From positions 2,503,001-2,567,000 of the forward strand of contig CM034112.1 of the NCBI GenBank assembly GCA_019914945.1: a stretch of DNA of 64,000 nucleotides. Direction: 5' to 3'. A program made the position numbers and the translations under genes. Of this stretch, positions 40,651-53,300 are shown one piece after another. The notes beneath the pieces are model-generated. The model was not told the origin of the DNA, did not search any database, and saw nothing but the letters and a program-made list of their open reading frames with translations. The DNA is from Typha latifolia (Eukaryota; Streptophyta; Magnoliopsida; Poales; Typhaceae). The stretch's first letter is position 1, and each line of letters opens with the position of its first letter.

Positions 40651-41341
40651 TTTAATGAATTTGTTTGTGGTCTTATTTCTTTTAAATTTTTATGTATGTG
40701 AGAAAGGTGATGCACTTTAAGCAGAAAGACAAATATAAACAAGGATGTTATTTATTTTCGGAATTTGATTAGTAAAAGGTTTAAAAGAGAATACTCCAAA
40801 TGATTGCATGCCATTGCAATTAATTAATAGAACACTATAGTCCAATCATATGTACTCAAGAAAATGTACAAATTTAGTGGTGTCCCATGAAACTGATGCC
40901 ACAGAAATTCAAACCTAATCACTCGTAATGAGTCCTTTTAATCATCTCAACACTATCTCATTAGCTAAAATAAAATCAGTATTGATGGTTATTCATGGAA
41001 TCTAGTATTATGGGCAAATTGTAAATTTCATAGAAAAGTTTAGTAACAATTAGATGCCTGGGTAACGCAAAAATCATCTATAACAAATAATTTATCGGAC
41101 ATCATCTATTGCAATAACAAATAATTTGAGTTCCACAGCATATCACATTTTCTTTAGTATATTATCCCCTGCAGCTTACATTAAACAGGCAAACATATCT
41201 TCCTCACTTTCTCACCTTGAAGATGAGAAGTGCAGTGCAGACCACTGAGCTTGCAGCAAAAGCCTCGTTACCCGTTAAATGCTTCATCTCGGCAGGTGAT
41301 TGAAGATTTTCTTCTTTTGCCAACGAGGCATGATAGGAAAG
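40651..41341. other. Intergenic between PER1 copy D and the MCM10 3' end
   Basis: AT-rich DNA with no coding signal. The part near 41160-41341 is probably the MCM10 3' UTR. Confidence 0.4.
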
Positions 41342-44300
41342 TTACAACGTTGCAATATAACATTGACTTTCTTCGTCCGAGCTGACAATGTCAAGCTCTA
41401 TAGTATTCTCAGAAGGATTCTTAGTTCTCTTTCTTTTAGATTCTGGGTCTTTATTCTGTGCCACTTTGGTAACAGAGGGAGATGACCTGGAGCATCAGCA
41501 AGCACGCTGAGCCTCATGTATTGGCAGAATCAAAATAAAACCCTGGACATCTTAAGCACAAGACAAAACAAGACAAAAAATTCTACTGCTGACCTTTTCT
41601 CTGAGCCACACTTAACCTGGTGTTTCTTTGCAAAATCTTTGTTTTGAATCTTGGACTCCATCTTAGCTGGTATAGGCAAGATATATTAGCTGCAGAGAAG
41701 CAATTGTGCAAGGAGATCAGTGAGGCTAATCTTGTACCTGTGACTTGTGCAAGGAATCTTACTCCTTGCGACTGGCTATTAGTGGTCACTTTATCTGCAT
41801 TACTGCCCATTAATGTAGAATGGTCAGGACGAAAACAGAACACCTTAATTGCATGCTCTACAATGTTACTGGGAAAGAAAAGCATGTCTCTTGAATAGAA
41901 ATGACAAATGAAATCCTCTAGTCAAGACGCAACGCAAGCTATCAGTAACTTAGTAGGCATAAGTGAAATATCTTCAAATATGTAGATGTCCAGTATTGCT
42001 ATCTAGTTCTTCCAGGGAAGGGCTCCAATGCTCCATATGTCTACAAAGAAGTTACAGAACTCGAAGAGATGGATAGGTAGTAAGTTTAGAAGTACAGAAC
42101 TTTGAGATGCACCTTAAAGCTTTTCTCAGTCCATCTACAGACATTACTTTCACTCGCTGCAATGGCTTCCTCAAACATGATGGTTCAGACAGAGGCTCGA
42201 CCATATAAATTCCTTCTGACTGGAGCTTGAATGCAGTGTGTAAGTTTCTGAAACCAACAAATTTTATTGAAAAGTGCCAGTTAGAACATGAGGTGAAATG
42301 TTCAAATAAAATGAAGAGTATGTAAAAACATTTTCATACGTAAAATCAAAGCTGAATTACAACCAGACTACGACTTAATATGCACAAGAGAAACCAAATC
42401 AACTTAAGAGCTAAAGCACACAAGCTGTGAACCATCTAGTACATGTCTTCTGTTTTTTTTTTGTTTTTTTATCAAAAAACATGTATATGTCATCTTATGC
42501 ACATCTACACTTCAATGTTATTTCCGATTCCAAGTGGAACTAAAGCTCATATGTGTTTTCTAACAATAACCTTATCATATTTGAGCTACAACAACAAATG
42601 CAACTTATCATATCAGAATCAGCCAGACAAATAAGGCCAACAAAATGTGGCTCCACCGCGCCAACCGATGAAATATGTTTATAGATCAGATCCGTCCACA
42701 CAACAAAATGATACTGAATGTGGCCAGCCAACCACCATATCAATTGTTAGACAAAGATGAGGGAACACAATAGCAATGAAGAGGAAGAATACTTCAAGTT
42801 TAGTGACCCACTCACCCGCCCTTGAGCTCTGCTCGGCCAGTAGAGTATCTTTGGGCTGCTTTCTGTTTATGTGGGGAAAAAAAAGAAAAAATAATATCAT
42901 AAATTGAAGTATGTCAAACTGTAAATTATATCAACTTTTACTAAGTGAATGTTCTTACCGATGTGTGGAATTTACAGAATGTTCCTTGACGCCTGAAAAA
43001 TGGCATATAATGCCAAAACATTAAAATACATGAAGCTATAACATGTAGCCTATCCAAACTATACATGTTAAAAGAAGGTAAACAAAGCTATAGCAGCCTC
43101 TATGGCACTCAACTGAATTACTTGACTAACTGAACTTCTATCACAGTTTATAACAGGGTATATATTCGAGGTGAAAAATTACTGACGTCAAACAAAAAGA
43201 TGGTCAACAAAGAACTAAGAACCAGGTGGCAAAGATGGAGTATATTCAGCCAACTTGGAGGTGGCCAACATACAGACATGGACCAAATAGAGGCGCCATA
43301 CTGCCATGCATGCAGGATAGTTTGTACTAGCAAATAGGCCAATACATGATAATACAATGAATTTCAAAGTAGGAAAAAAAAACTAATCATGAAGAATGCA
43401 GATTTTACATAAGAAAACAGAACTTATTAGACATATCATATAGGAAACAGGAACAGAAACCTTCTTATTTTCTATTTCCCAGTTGTGAATTACTTACTTG
43501 TTTATGACCATTGTGCAAGCCAACCCATCTTTCCTTTTGCCTCTACAGAGGCCATAATCTATGGATGCCCCTATCTTTAACATCTGGTTGGCTGAATAAA
43601 CACTCAGTGAAAACCCTTTGCTCTAAACAACCACAATTTATGTTAGTGAAACATACATCTAGTACTTATCACATATCACATGTTGAATTATACGACATAC
43701 ATCCTACCCCGGCATCCTTGCGGACTGCAGAATTGAAGAGAGCAAAAACTGTCCCCACCGGCTCCTCACAGCAGCGCGTGTAAGAATCACCGAACAAGAA
43801 TACGGAGACATCAGATTCATCCAAGCACCCCATTTTCCAAATACCGTAACTCTTCCCAGTAGAACTCACTCTAGGAATCCCCTTTTCCAACACTACTCCT
43901 ACTGTAGCCCAACAACCAGAAAGGCCATCACCTGAAAGCAAATTCCTGCAAAAAATTGCTTATCTAAGTTATAGATATACATTAACTTTGCCCAACTCTG
44001 GCAGCCATTGTTTTTTCTCATATAATCACCAGCATTTTATTCTTATAAAAATATTTTTTCTTTTAGACATTTGTGAAAATGAATGGAATTCAACCTACCA
44101 TTCATAAGGAGCATAGTCAGTATCCTATTTATTTGACTAGAGTCTCATATTCGAGTAGTGTCTATTTGTTTTCTGCAGGTGGAAACGAAAGAACAAGAAG
44201 GATGTTTTAGTTAAAATATGGCATTAAAATTATCCTTGTGACTAAATAAAAAAATGTCCTCTTTTGCGTATAAATTTAGGAAAGAAAATGAGTAGATTTC

Positions 44301-44907
44301 CAAACTTGCAGATATCTCAAAAAGGGACGTTTTTTAAGGATAAAATCTAGGTGCCAATACGCATAAATGAAAAGCCCAAAAAGGATAGAGTGAGGGACCC
44401 AATCCATACTTGATTGCTGGAAGCCGAATGAATCGGATATCCGAGAAGCGATTACCGATCTCCACCGAAGAAACCAGTGGATTCCTGAAAGCAAACAGAA
44501 AACTTTACCGAATTCAACTCTAATCACTCATTCTGGCACAACCGAACTGTTGAAGGATAAGAACTCACCGTATCCGAAGACCCGAAAACTTCTCTACCAC
44601 CACCTCATCTGACCTCTTCGCCTTCTTCGATTTGGTCGCACCAGCAGAAGTAGAGGCATCTGCGTCGAGGTAATCTTTAACGGCGTCGCGGAAGACCGAC
44701 ATGCCGGCGTCTCGAGATCTCTCGGGCGATCCATCGTCTACGAGAAACTCTAATTTTTCAGAACGGAACTGTAGAAACGAGGGAGAGGGAAGAGGTGGTA
44801 CCTGATGGAACCAGAGGATTGGCGGAGGGAGAGGCGGGTGGGGTTTCTAAGACCCTATCGTCGCGAAGTGAGAGGAGGAGATCGAGGTCGTCTTCGCGTG
44901 TCGCCAT
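41342..44907 (-). CDS. MCM10: MCM10 DNA replication initiation factor
   Basis: Eleven exons: 44907-44802, 44737-44569, 44484-44410, 43945-43708, 43622-43498, 42992-42959, 42862-42816, 42247-42113, 41802-41738, 41666-41594 and 41486-41342. All ends are GT-AG and phases fit, giving 403 aa, near the size of plant MCM10. An acidic N-terminus (MATREDDLDLLLSLRDD) leads to the conserved core beginning EKFSGLRIRNPLVSS. The OB-fold region contains GCWATVGVVLEKGIPR and GTVFALFNS. It is followed by a CCCH zinc finger with Cys222, Cys232, Cys244 and His247. Next come KVTTNSQSQGVRFLAQVTG and an acidic C-terminus (IELDIVSSDEE). MCM10 binds DNA, MCM2-7 and polymerase alpha at origins in the nucleus. The last two introns were placed by frame and motif and are less certain. 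Confidence 0.88.
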
Positions 44908-45069
44908 GGCTGCGGCTTCGAGGAAGACGAAAGAGGGGAAAGCGAAGCTTTATGGTGGGAGGCTTCAATATTTTTGGAGGGAACGGGAAAAGTGTAGCAA
45001 ATTTCGGCGCAGAATTGGAGGCATTTGTACTAAAAAGTCCCTTGACTTTTTTGAAATAGTAATATTAGA
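44908..45069. promoter_or_regulatory. MCM10 5' leader/promoter region
   Basis: Directly upstream of the MCM10 start on the minus strand. No clear TATA box is seen. A MITE begins at 45070, so the native leader next to the gene is short. Confidence 0.35.
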
Positions 45070-45473
45070 GAGTTTTTAACCAAACTATAATTTTTTTTAT
45101 TTTTATTCATCAAAATAGATTATTCTCAAACTTATTACCATTTACCCAGCCTCTAATTAATAAAAATCTAAAACTAATCACCATTTTTTAAAACACTAAT
45201 TAGTTTAGTATTTTTATTGTTAGATAATTTTTTTCTTAACCACCGAAAGATTAAGTTAAAGATATTTATATACATAAAATACTGAACTGACTAATACTTT
45301 AGGATCAGAAAAAAAATGCTGAACTGATTAGTATTTTTACTTAGAGATAAAATACTTATTAATTTAATATTTTTATTAAGGCTACAATACATAAACCCTA
45401 TTTGATAATAATTAAAAAATTATTTTATTTTAATAAAAATAAATTGGAACAGGACTAGTTTTGTCAAAAACTC
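45070..45473. mobile_element. MULE-type MITE, copy 1
   Basis: 404 bp. The left end is GAGTTTTTAACCAAACTATA; the right end read backwards is GAGTTTTTGACAAAACTAG. Flanks AATATTAGA (45061-45069) and AAAATTAGA (45474-45482) match at 8 of 9 positions, as expected for a Mutator-like target duplication. Ends and interior match copy 2 in UPL4 intron 2. Confidence 0.8.
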
Positions 45474-45577
45474 AAAATTAGACATTTAGACGTCTGTATT
45501 TTCTATTAAATTATACATACTTAATTTAATATTGAAAAGATGTATTAGTATAGAAAATAGAGGCACTTAATTTAAAA

Positions 45578-46853
45578 GCCTTAATTTTGGTCTGAGGTCA
45601 AGGCCAGACTGTGTTAGTCCTGGAACTTGGCTAGGAAACTCTGATTATATTCAGCTATAACTAAATAATATTTTGTTCCTAACAAAGTCCCTCAAATAAA
45701 TGAGAGAGAATATAAAAATGAATCTGAATTTGAATTTAAATCACATTTAAATTTCTTTTGTATTTTTATTTTACAAAATTAATAATAATAGTTTAGTATT
45801 ATTTACATAACACATCTTTACTTTTTTTTTAAATAAATATTGTTCACTTGTTTATAATACATTTAAGTAATAATGACATATTGTATAATGGATTTTTATA
45901 AATCACACCCTACATTTTACCTATTTTATAATTCGCTTCTTATCTTTTGGGATTTTATAATGCAATCATTCATTTTCTCTGTAATATTTATTTAACACCC
46001 TGAGTTAACTTAACATAATTATAATCAAACTGAATGATACAAGAAAGAGAATATTTCGTTATAATCCATTATGTAATTTATAACATTCTTAAATTAATGT
46101 TGTATTTATCTCTAATTTTATTCATAATTTGAACATTCATACTTGTTGTTTTTTCTCAAACAATGGAGGACATCACCTAAATGCCAAGTCAATTTTAGAG
46201 CTTCCAAACTCCAAGCCATAGAGATTTTAGAGCTCTCCAAACGCTAAGCCGATTTTGTTGCTTTGCGACCTCAAAGATAGGGAGAGAGAGAAAAAAAATT
46301 TGGGGAAAGATGGAGAAAAATAAGTAAAGTTAGGAAAAACTTCTAAGGCTTGTACATGGTAGGGATTTTAGGGGATTCTTATGGGTTGTGGGTTTTGATA
46401 TTATAATTTTGTGAGGTAGGGTTTAGTTATAGATAAAAAGATTTATATTTCGTGGGATTAGGGTTTAATTTGGGGAAAAGAGATTTTATGGGGATTTAGG
46501 TTAGGTCAGCGTATTTTAGTAATCTTTGAATTAGAGTCACATAAACTATATAACATGATTAATATCAGTTAGCTAAAGTAATGTTAGAAGGTCGCGTTAT
46601 AAAATCCCCAAAGACGGGGTGCGAATTATAAATAGGCAAAATCTAGGGTGTGATTTGTGAAAATCCATAATTTTAATTTTAGATAAATTTTTTTTTTCTA
46701 AAAAAACTTAAAATTTATTAAATACGTAATGACTTATAAGATAGTTACGTATTTCTAAGTGATTGTAAGCTCGCAATAGCTGATTTTTTAGGCTAATTTA
46801 AGTACCTAAAATAAGATACAAAATGAGTTTAGTTAACCAAATGGATAAGAGCC
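45578..46853. mobile_element. TIR element, copy 1, with a nested MITE
   Basis: The left end reads GCCTTAATTTTGGTCTGAGG. The right end read backwards reads GGCTCTTATCCATTTGGTT. The outer 300 bp match the element in UPL4 intron 11 (57371-58917), including AACTTGGCTAGG and GTACCTAAAAT. A second MITE (45889-46667) sits inside it. Confidence 0.55.
45889..46667. mobile_element. Harbinger-like MITE with 75-bp inverted repeats
   Basis: 779 bp. The left arm starts TGGATTTTTATAAATCACAC and the right arm, read backwards, TGGATTTTCACAAATCACAC. Both continue through CCTATTT and TATAATTCGC to GGGATTTTATAA over about 75 bp. TAA stands on both sides (45886-45888 and 46668-46670), the TWA-type target of PIF/Harbinger elements. 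No transposase frame is present. Confidence 0.78.
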
Positions 46854-47162
46854 TAATTTTACTATTACCAAAATTTAAAGGAATTTTTAGTGCAAATAAC
46901 ATGGAAACAAGTCTAAGATAAAGTTTTACTCAGGGTCCAATTTGCAAATCTGAGTCGACTAAATGTATAATTAGAAATTAGTAGTGGTAAGGGTTCCCTA
47001 ACTATTTTTACTAGATAACAGGGGTAGTAATATATAATTCCCCATCTTCTATTTAACCCTTACAACTCTTCTCTTCCCGCTCCCACACTTCCTGGTCCTG
47101 GCCATCTCAAACCCTCCTCCTCCTCCCTTTCTCCTTCGCCGTATATCTTCTTAGCTTCTCCC
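46854..47162 (+). promoter_or_regulatory. UPL4-like gene promoter and 5' UTR
   Basis: About 310 bp between the TIR element and the start codon. It ends in a CT-rich leader (CTCCTCCTCCTCCC near 47114) typical of plant 5' UTRs. The MCM10 start lies 2.26 kb away on the other strand, with three MITE-type elements between. Confidence 0.4.
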
Positions 47163-47339
47163 ATGGATTCCCGCATCCGGAAGAACTCTAACTCCTCGAC
47201 CTCCCCTGTTCCAACCTCCTCCTCAACCTGCATCTCCAAGCGACAGCGCTCCATCTCCTCCACATCCACCGCATCCACCTCCCGCAGCAATCAAGAAGAA
47301 AACGAGAAAGAACCATGCCCCTCGGGAACTCGCGAATCA

Positions 47340-47377
<38 letters not shown>

Positions 47378-50300
47378 CTCCTCCTCCTCCTACTACGACG
47401 ACGACGACGACGACGATGGCGATGTCGCTACACTCAAGTGGATCCTCTCGGAACTGAACGACAAAGGGGTTGATGAGGAGACGCAGACCACCGCGCTGAA
47501 CAAGCTCTGCAAGATGATCTTGATGGCGACGGAGAGAAGGCTGAGGGTGATGATCCCAGTACGGTTACTGGTGCCACCGCTCGTCGGATTACTCAACGAC
47601 GAGGTGAGTCCCGAGGTCATGCTTCTTGCAACGAGGGCCCTTACCTACCTCTGCGACGCCGTGCCGGCCTTTTCCTCGGAGGCCGTACGGCGCGGCGTTC
47701 TCCCGTTACTGTGCGCTCCGCTCCGCTCAATAGAGTATATAGATTTGGCAGAGCAGGTTTCCTCTCATCCGTTTCTTCTCTTTCTTCTCTTTCCTTCTCG
47801 AATTTAATGATTATATGAATAATCTCAAATGTGGGTTCTTTCTTTCTTTTTCTTTTTTTTTTCTTTTGGGTTCTTGGTTAGTCGGTTTAATCTTTATCAT
47901 AGTTCTCCGTAGATTTTACCAACTGGCCCTTAGGGAACTCATTTCTTGAGCTCCAGCTTTCTGGATTGTGGGAATTGTTCCTGCCACCACTAATCTTGGA
48001 CGGTTCACAACTCATGGTTTTGTTTTATGATACTTATAGTCTCTGCTAGCTCTCCAGAAAATCTCAGACAAAGATCCCATATCTTGCTTGCATGCTGGTG
48101 CACTCATGGCAGTGCTTTCTCATTTCAGCTTTTTCTCCACAGGTGTACAGGTCAGGCTCTGATTAAGCTACACGTTTCTTGGTGTTCTTTTTAGAGTTTT
48201 TGACCAAACTAGTGATGTTACAATTTATATTTATCGAAATAGAGGTAGCCTCAAATAGATCTAATTTACTTTGACCTTAATAAAACACTAAATTAATCTA
48301 TATTTTATCTCTAAACAAAAATACTAATCAATTAAGCGGTTTTGTCTAGTACTAAAATGCTGAGCTGATCAACGTTATATATATATAAATACTTTTTAAC
48401 CTAATCTTTTAACAATTTAAAAAAATTGTCATAGTGGTAAATATATTGAACTAATTAGCATTTTTAAAAATACTGATTAGTTTAATATTTTTGTTAGGGC
48501 TACAATAAATTATATCTCATTTGATACTAAATTTGAGAGATAACAAAAAATAGAGTTCTAGTTTGGTCAAAAACTCGTTCTTTTTAAGAAAACTGATCTA
48601 TGTCTCCTCGTTTTTGTTTCACAGAGAGATGCCTTGACTGTTGCGGTAAATATATGCATGAAAATTCCACCAAATGCAGCCGATTCTGTAATGGAAGCTG
48701 TTCCGTTGCTTACTGATCTTCTTCAGTACCATGATTCCCAAGTAAGATGGATATCCTTACCATATTTAAATATTATGTTTTCAATTATGGATACATGAGT
48801 TGCCATTTTCTTATTTTGTTGTACCTAATTATTACATCAGGTGCTTGAAAAAGTCTCTATTTGCTTAAATCATATTGCTGAGGCATTTGCCACATCTCCT
48901 GGTAAGTTAGATGAGCTGTGTACTCATGGAATGGTTACAGAAGCTGCACAGATGATATCCGTTGGTAGTTTAAGAGGACGTGCATCTCTCAGCAGCTCTA
49001 CATACACGGTAGACAAGATATGATCTTGATTAACAGTCCTTTACATTTTTCGGTGATGCCAAGTATTATTGTGAAGACTATCTCAGGGTTTGATCCGGCT
49101 TCTGACGACTTTTGCCCGTGGATCTCCATTGGGAGCAAAAACTCTTCATCGCAGTAGAATCAGTGCCACTCTCAAAGAGATCCTTTTAGTTTCTGATGTT
49201 CTTAGTGACACATCAGTCCCAACTGCTTTGTCAAGGTCACCAGAGCAGGTGTTGTTTCTCTCTTCATCCTTGTTTCTCTATGTCTATATTTATCTTTTGG
49301 TCGCTGTAGTCTAAATTCCTGGTTAGAGTAATTTCACATTCAACCAAAGTGATTGTATGATTATTTTACAGTTTTCTGCTACTGGAGTTGAGTAAAAAAT
49401 AATTTATCTTTCTATACATTTGCTTAGTTCCCATGGCTTGAGCAAGCGTGCTAGTGTCCAGAGTATCATCACTTTGATTCAATAATCTACCAAAAATATG
49501 TTTTTCGTTCCATTTTCATAAATTTTACCCTGGAGTTGTTACTATAAAAATTACAACTTTATGTTTTTTTTTTCTTTTGCTCATGTTGTTTCTTTAAGTT
49601 TTCTTTTTATGATCTTTAGTTAATCCTCTGTTCCATGCAAGCTAAAACAAACTTTTACTTGTTCCTGTCCTCCTGTCACTAGCATATTACATTTACTATC
49701 TTATTGAACCTCATATCCAGCTAAATCAACTCATGATGTTGTTTTCTAAAGCTAATACATTTGTGATGGAAAACTGGATTGGGTACTTTCTTTGATATCT
49801 TTGCTATAGTCTAATATCAAGAAATGAAAGGGTCTTTCATTGTCATGTTTCCTCCATCAATTATGGTGCAGGTGATTCCCTCATTTCCAATGTAATTTCC
49901 GTTGGATTGACTTTTTAGTTCACAAAAGTAACTAATTTTTTTTTCTTTTCCTTCCTCTTCTCTTTCTCGTCTTTTGCTTTTTCCTGCATCTTTGCAGATA
50001 TAAGTACACTGTTATTGCATTTGACTAAGTTTTTCTTAATTTATTAATTGCTAACAAATTGGTGTTTGTTGTTTTGCTTCCATCTTAATGTAGGCGTTTT
50101 GCAGATGAGATACATATAACACTTGTTTTCTAGCTGTATTGATCTTTCTGGCTGCCAGCCATCTCATACCTTTTAATTATGTTGATGCATTTTGTACTTA
50201 AGTCATTTCGTATCAAGAATGTAGGTGTCAGAATTTAAATATAAAAAATATTATTCTCTGTCAGGTTAAGTTTTTAGAGTAGTCAATAACTCGAGATCAT

Positions 50301-53300
50301 GAGTTTAAATCTTGCCATGTCAATTTTTCTCTAAAACTATAAAAGCTTCAATCATTTAGGTTAAATCCGCTTCTTGAATCTATTAAGATGCCTAAGTTCA
50401 GAAGTAAGGGGGACTGCTAGAATATAAAAAGTATGAAGACTATCATTTTCTACTAGCTTACGCTTTTGGAGTAATTAGTGATTTAACAATAGTAATTGCT
50501 TTATTATTTCCTTTTGTTGGCTAATGTTGTGCAGCAAAGTTGCTTCATTATTTGGAAGTCTTCTATCAGCATGAGCAGTATTACCTTTTCTATTGTTTAA
50601 TAGAATATGAAAAATTGAATCTGATTTAATTTGATTATACCCTTACAAGATGCACATAGTTAGCTTAAATTCCTTAATGGTATTACAGTTGGCATTCTAA
50701 AAGATGTTGTAAATTTGACTAAATTCAGTTCCATTTGCTAGATTTACGAGATTGTGAACCTCACAAATGAGCTTCTTCCGTCTCTCCCTCAAGGAAGCAT
50801 TTTACTTCCAATCTGGCATACCACTTCTCCAAAAAGATTAGTTAATAAGAAGTCCCCAGTCAGGATTCCTCGGGAGACAGATGAGACCAGTGATGTAAAC
50901 AAACAGTCTTTAGTGTGCAATGAATTGTTGCGTGATGAACCTGAGCTTTTACAGCAGTTTGGAAATGACCTGCTTCCTGTTCTAACACAGGCCTGTGCTT
51001 TTAGGTTTTTTCAGCTAATGCTACTGCTCTCTGTCCTTTTAAAAGATGATCATCCTGACCTTTGCTATTGTCACCTATCAGATTTATGATGCCAGTATAA
51101 ATGGCCAAGTTCGTTATAAATTGTTTTCCATTTTCGGAAAACTGATGTTCTTCGGCACATCTGATATGATTGAGTCTCTACCTAGTGTCATGAACATATC
51201 CAGGTACTGATACCCCTGTTCCTTGTTGGAGAATATTATTTTTACTTGTATTTCTTGCAGAAAATTATAGACTACTACATTTTATTTTCTGCGCCATTTC
51301 TTTCATACTTCCTGTTGCAGGTTCCTAGCAATTGTTTTAGCATCAAAGGATCCAAATGCCCTGATCCCTGCAATACAAATAGCTGGTATTCTCATGCAGA
51401 AGCTTCCTGGAACTTTTTCTAAGAAGTTGGTGAGAGAAGGGGTGATTCATGCTATCGGCACATTAAGGTGTTCAGATACTAGATTTCAGGCATCATCAAG
51501 GGAAAGGGATAGTGATTCTACATCTGGATCAAATAAGCATTTACTGCAATGTCAAAGCACTGGCTGCTCAAATGCAGAAGAAGATCCTGTTCCAGGATAC
51601 GTAGGTTCACCTCCAACTTCTGTAGAAATTTTACACACTGAAGTCAGTGCATGTGCCAAGAATTTTATAGAGAAATACTTCCCTGCATATCCTCAGATGG
51701 CTGATGTTGATGTGACAGATGATCTCCTTTACTTGAAAATTCAATGTTCAGAATTAACTTTGGGTATGGAAGAGGCCAAGGACAATTTTCATGCTTTTGA
51801 TTTCTCAGCTTATATTGAGAAACATTTGAATGATATTGTAACTGCGATGTTAAGAGTACTTAGCGAAGCTGGTGCATCTACCTTTGAGTTAGTTGAAAGC
51901 GGTATTGTCGCAGCTTTTCTGAAATACTTTACTTGCGGACAATTTGGAAATGACAATATGTCAGATGTTAACTTAATTGAACTTCGCCAGCAAGCTCTCA
52001 GAAGATATAGATCATTCATCCAAATTATGCTTCCTCAAGGTATAAGTGAACCTAGTAAACAACTGCCCATGACTATCTTGGTTCAAAAGCTTCAGCAAGC
52101 TTTATCTTCTGTTGAAAAATATTCCGTTTTGCTTACCTGTTCATCTAGCTATTCTTCTGCAAGTGCATCTCTCTCTGGTCTAAGTGCATTGTCACGTCCT
52201 ATCAAGCTGCGCCTTTGTCGTGCAGAAGGTGAACAATCTATTCGTGATTATTCTTCAAACATTGTACTCACTGATCCTCTGGCAAGTCTAGCAGATGTGG
52301 AAGACTTTTTATGGCCAAAAGTACAGATGGGTGAATCTGATCATAAGCCTACTTTGTCAGCTGGAAATGCTGGTTTTGGAGCTGCAACTACTGTTACTAA
52401 TGAAGCATCACAATCTAAACTTGCCTCTCTTCTTGTTAATGAATCAGTGATCATTCACGATGCAGTTATGGACTCTCAAGAGCAAAAATACAGCTCATCT
52501 ATAAGAAACGATGAGTCTGTTCTTGAAAGAGTCAAAACTATCTCTGGAGCCGTTCACACAAGAAATGACGTGCCTGGAAGTGCATTCTCAAATCGAGACA
52601 CACATTCAGAACATGCTAATGATAAATTAAGCTTCAAGGTTTGATTCCTTGGTTTCATTGAAACTTTAGATTTTCTTGCTTCATATATTGGAATCCAAAT
52701 GTAAGATACTTATATTGATAGCTTCAATGAAGAGTTTCCTTTTTTGACTTTGTTTTTCATGCTCATGTTTTAAATATGATTTTGTCAATAAGTACTATTT
52801 TTGCTATTCTGACAATTTTTTTATGGATTCCAGTTTCAGTCAATCCCGATCCTAGCCGAAACTAACCCGTTGGTTGGTTTCAGCCAGGGGTATTAGCCGT
52901 ATTAGTCAATATGCGAGCCGTTTCGGGTTGGGTTCGGCCATATCGGCTAATTCCGACCCGAAATGAGCTAGGAGGGTCGAATACTCCAGCTCTATCTCTC
53001 TTCCTGCTACTGTAGCGGCAGATTTTTGCTGCGGCAATTGCAGTAGAAGGAAGAGAAAGAGATAAAGAGTGAGGAAGAGAGAGAGAGAGGGGGGGATCGA
53101 CAGTAAGAGGGAGTGGGAAGAAGAGAGAAGTAAAGGGAGAGAGAAGAAATAGAGAAAAAAAATAAAAATATATAGAAATATTCTTTTTGGTAGTAAAGAA
53201 TTTGAGAAAAAGAGATAGGAAGGAAATCAAAGAATAAAGAAGAAAAAAATTAGAAAAAAATTGAGAGAGATAGGGTATTATTATTAAGTTTTTGGGCTTC

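Noticed and set aside
41990..42060. Possible extra MCM10 exon (sequence after CTTCTTTGTAG on the minus strand)
   Set aside because: Including it breaks the frame, while joining exon 42247-42113 straight to 41802-41738 restores GLRKALSNADKVTTNSQS, the expected family sequence.
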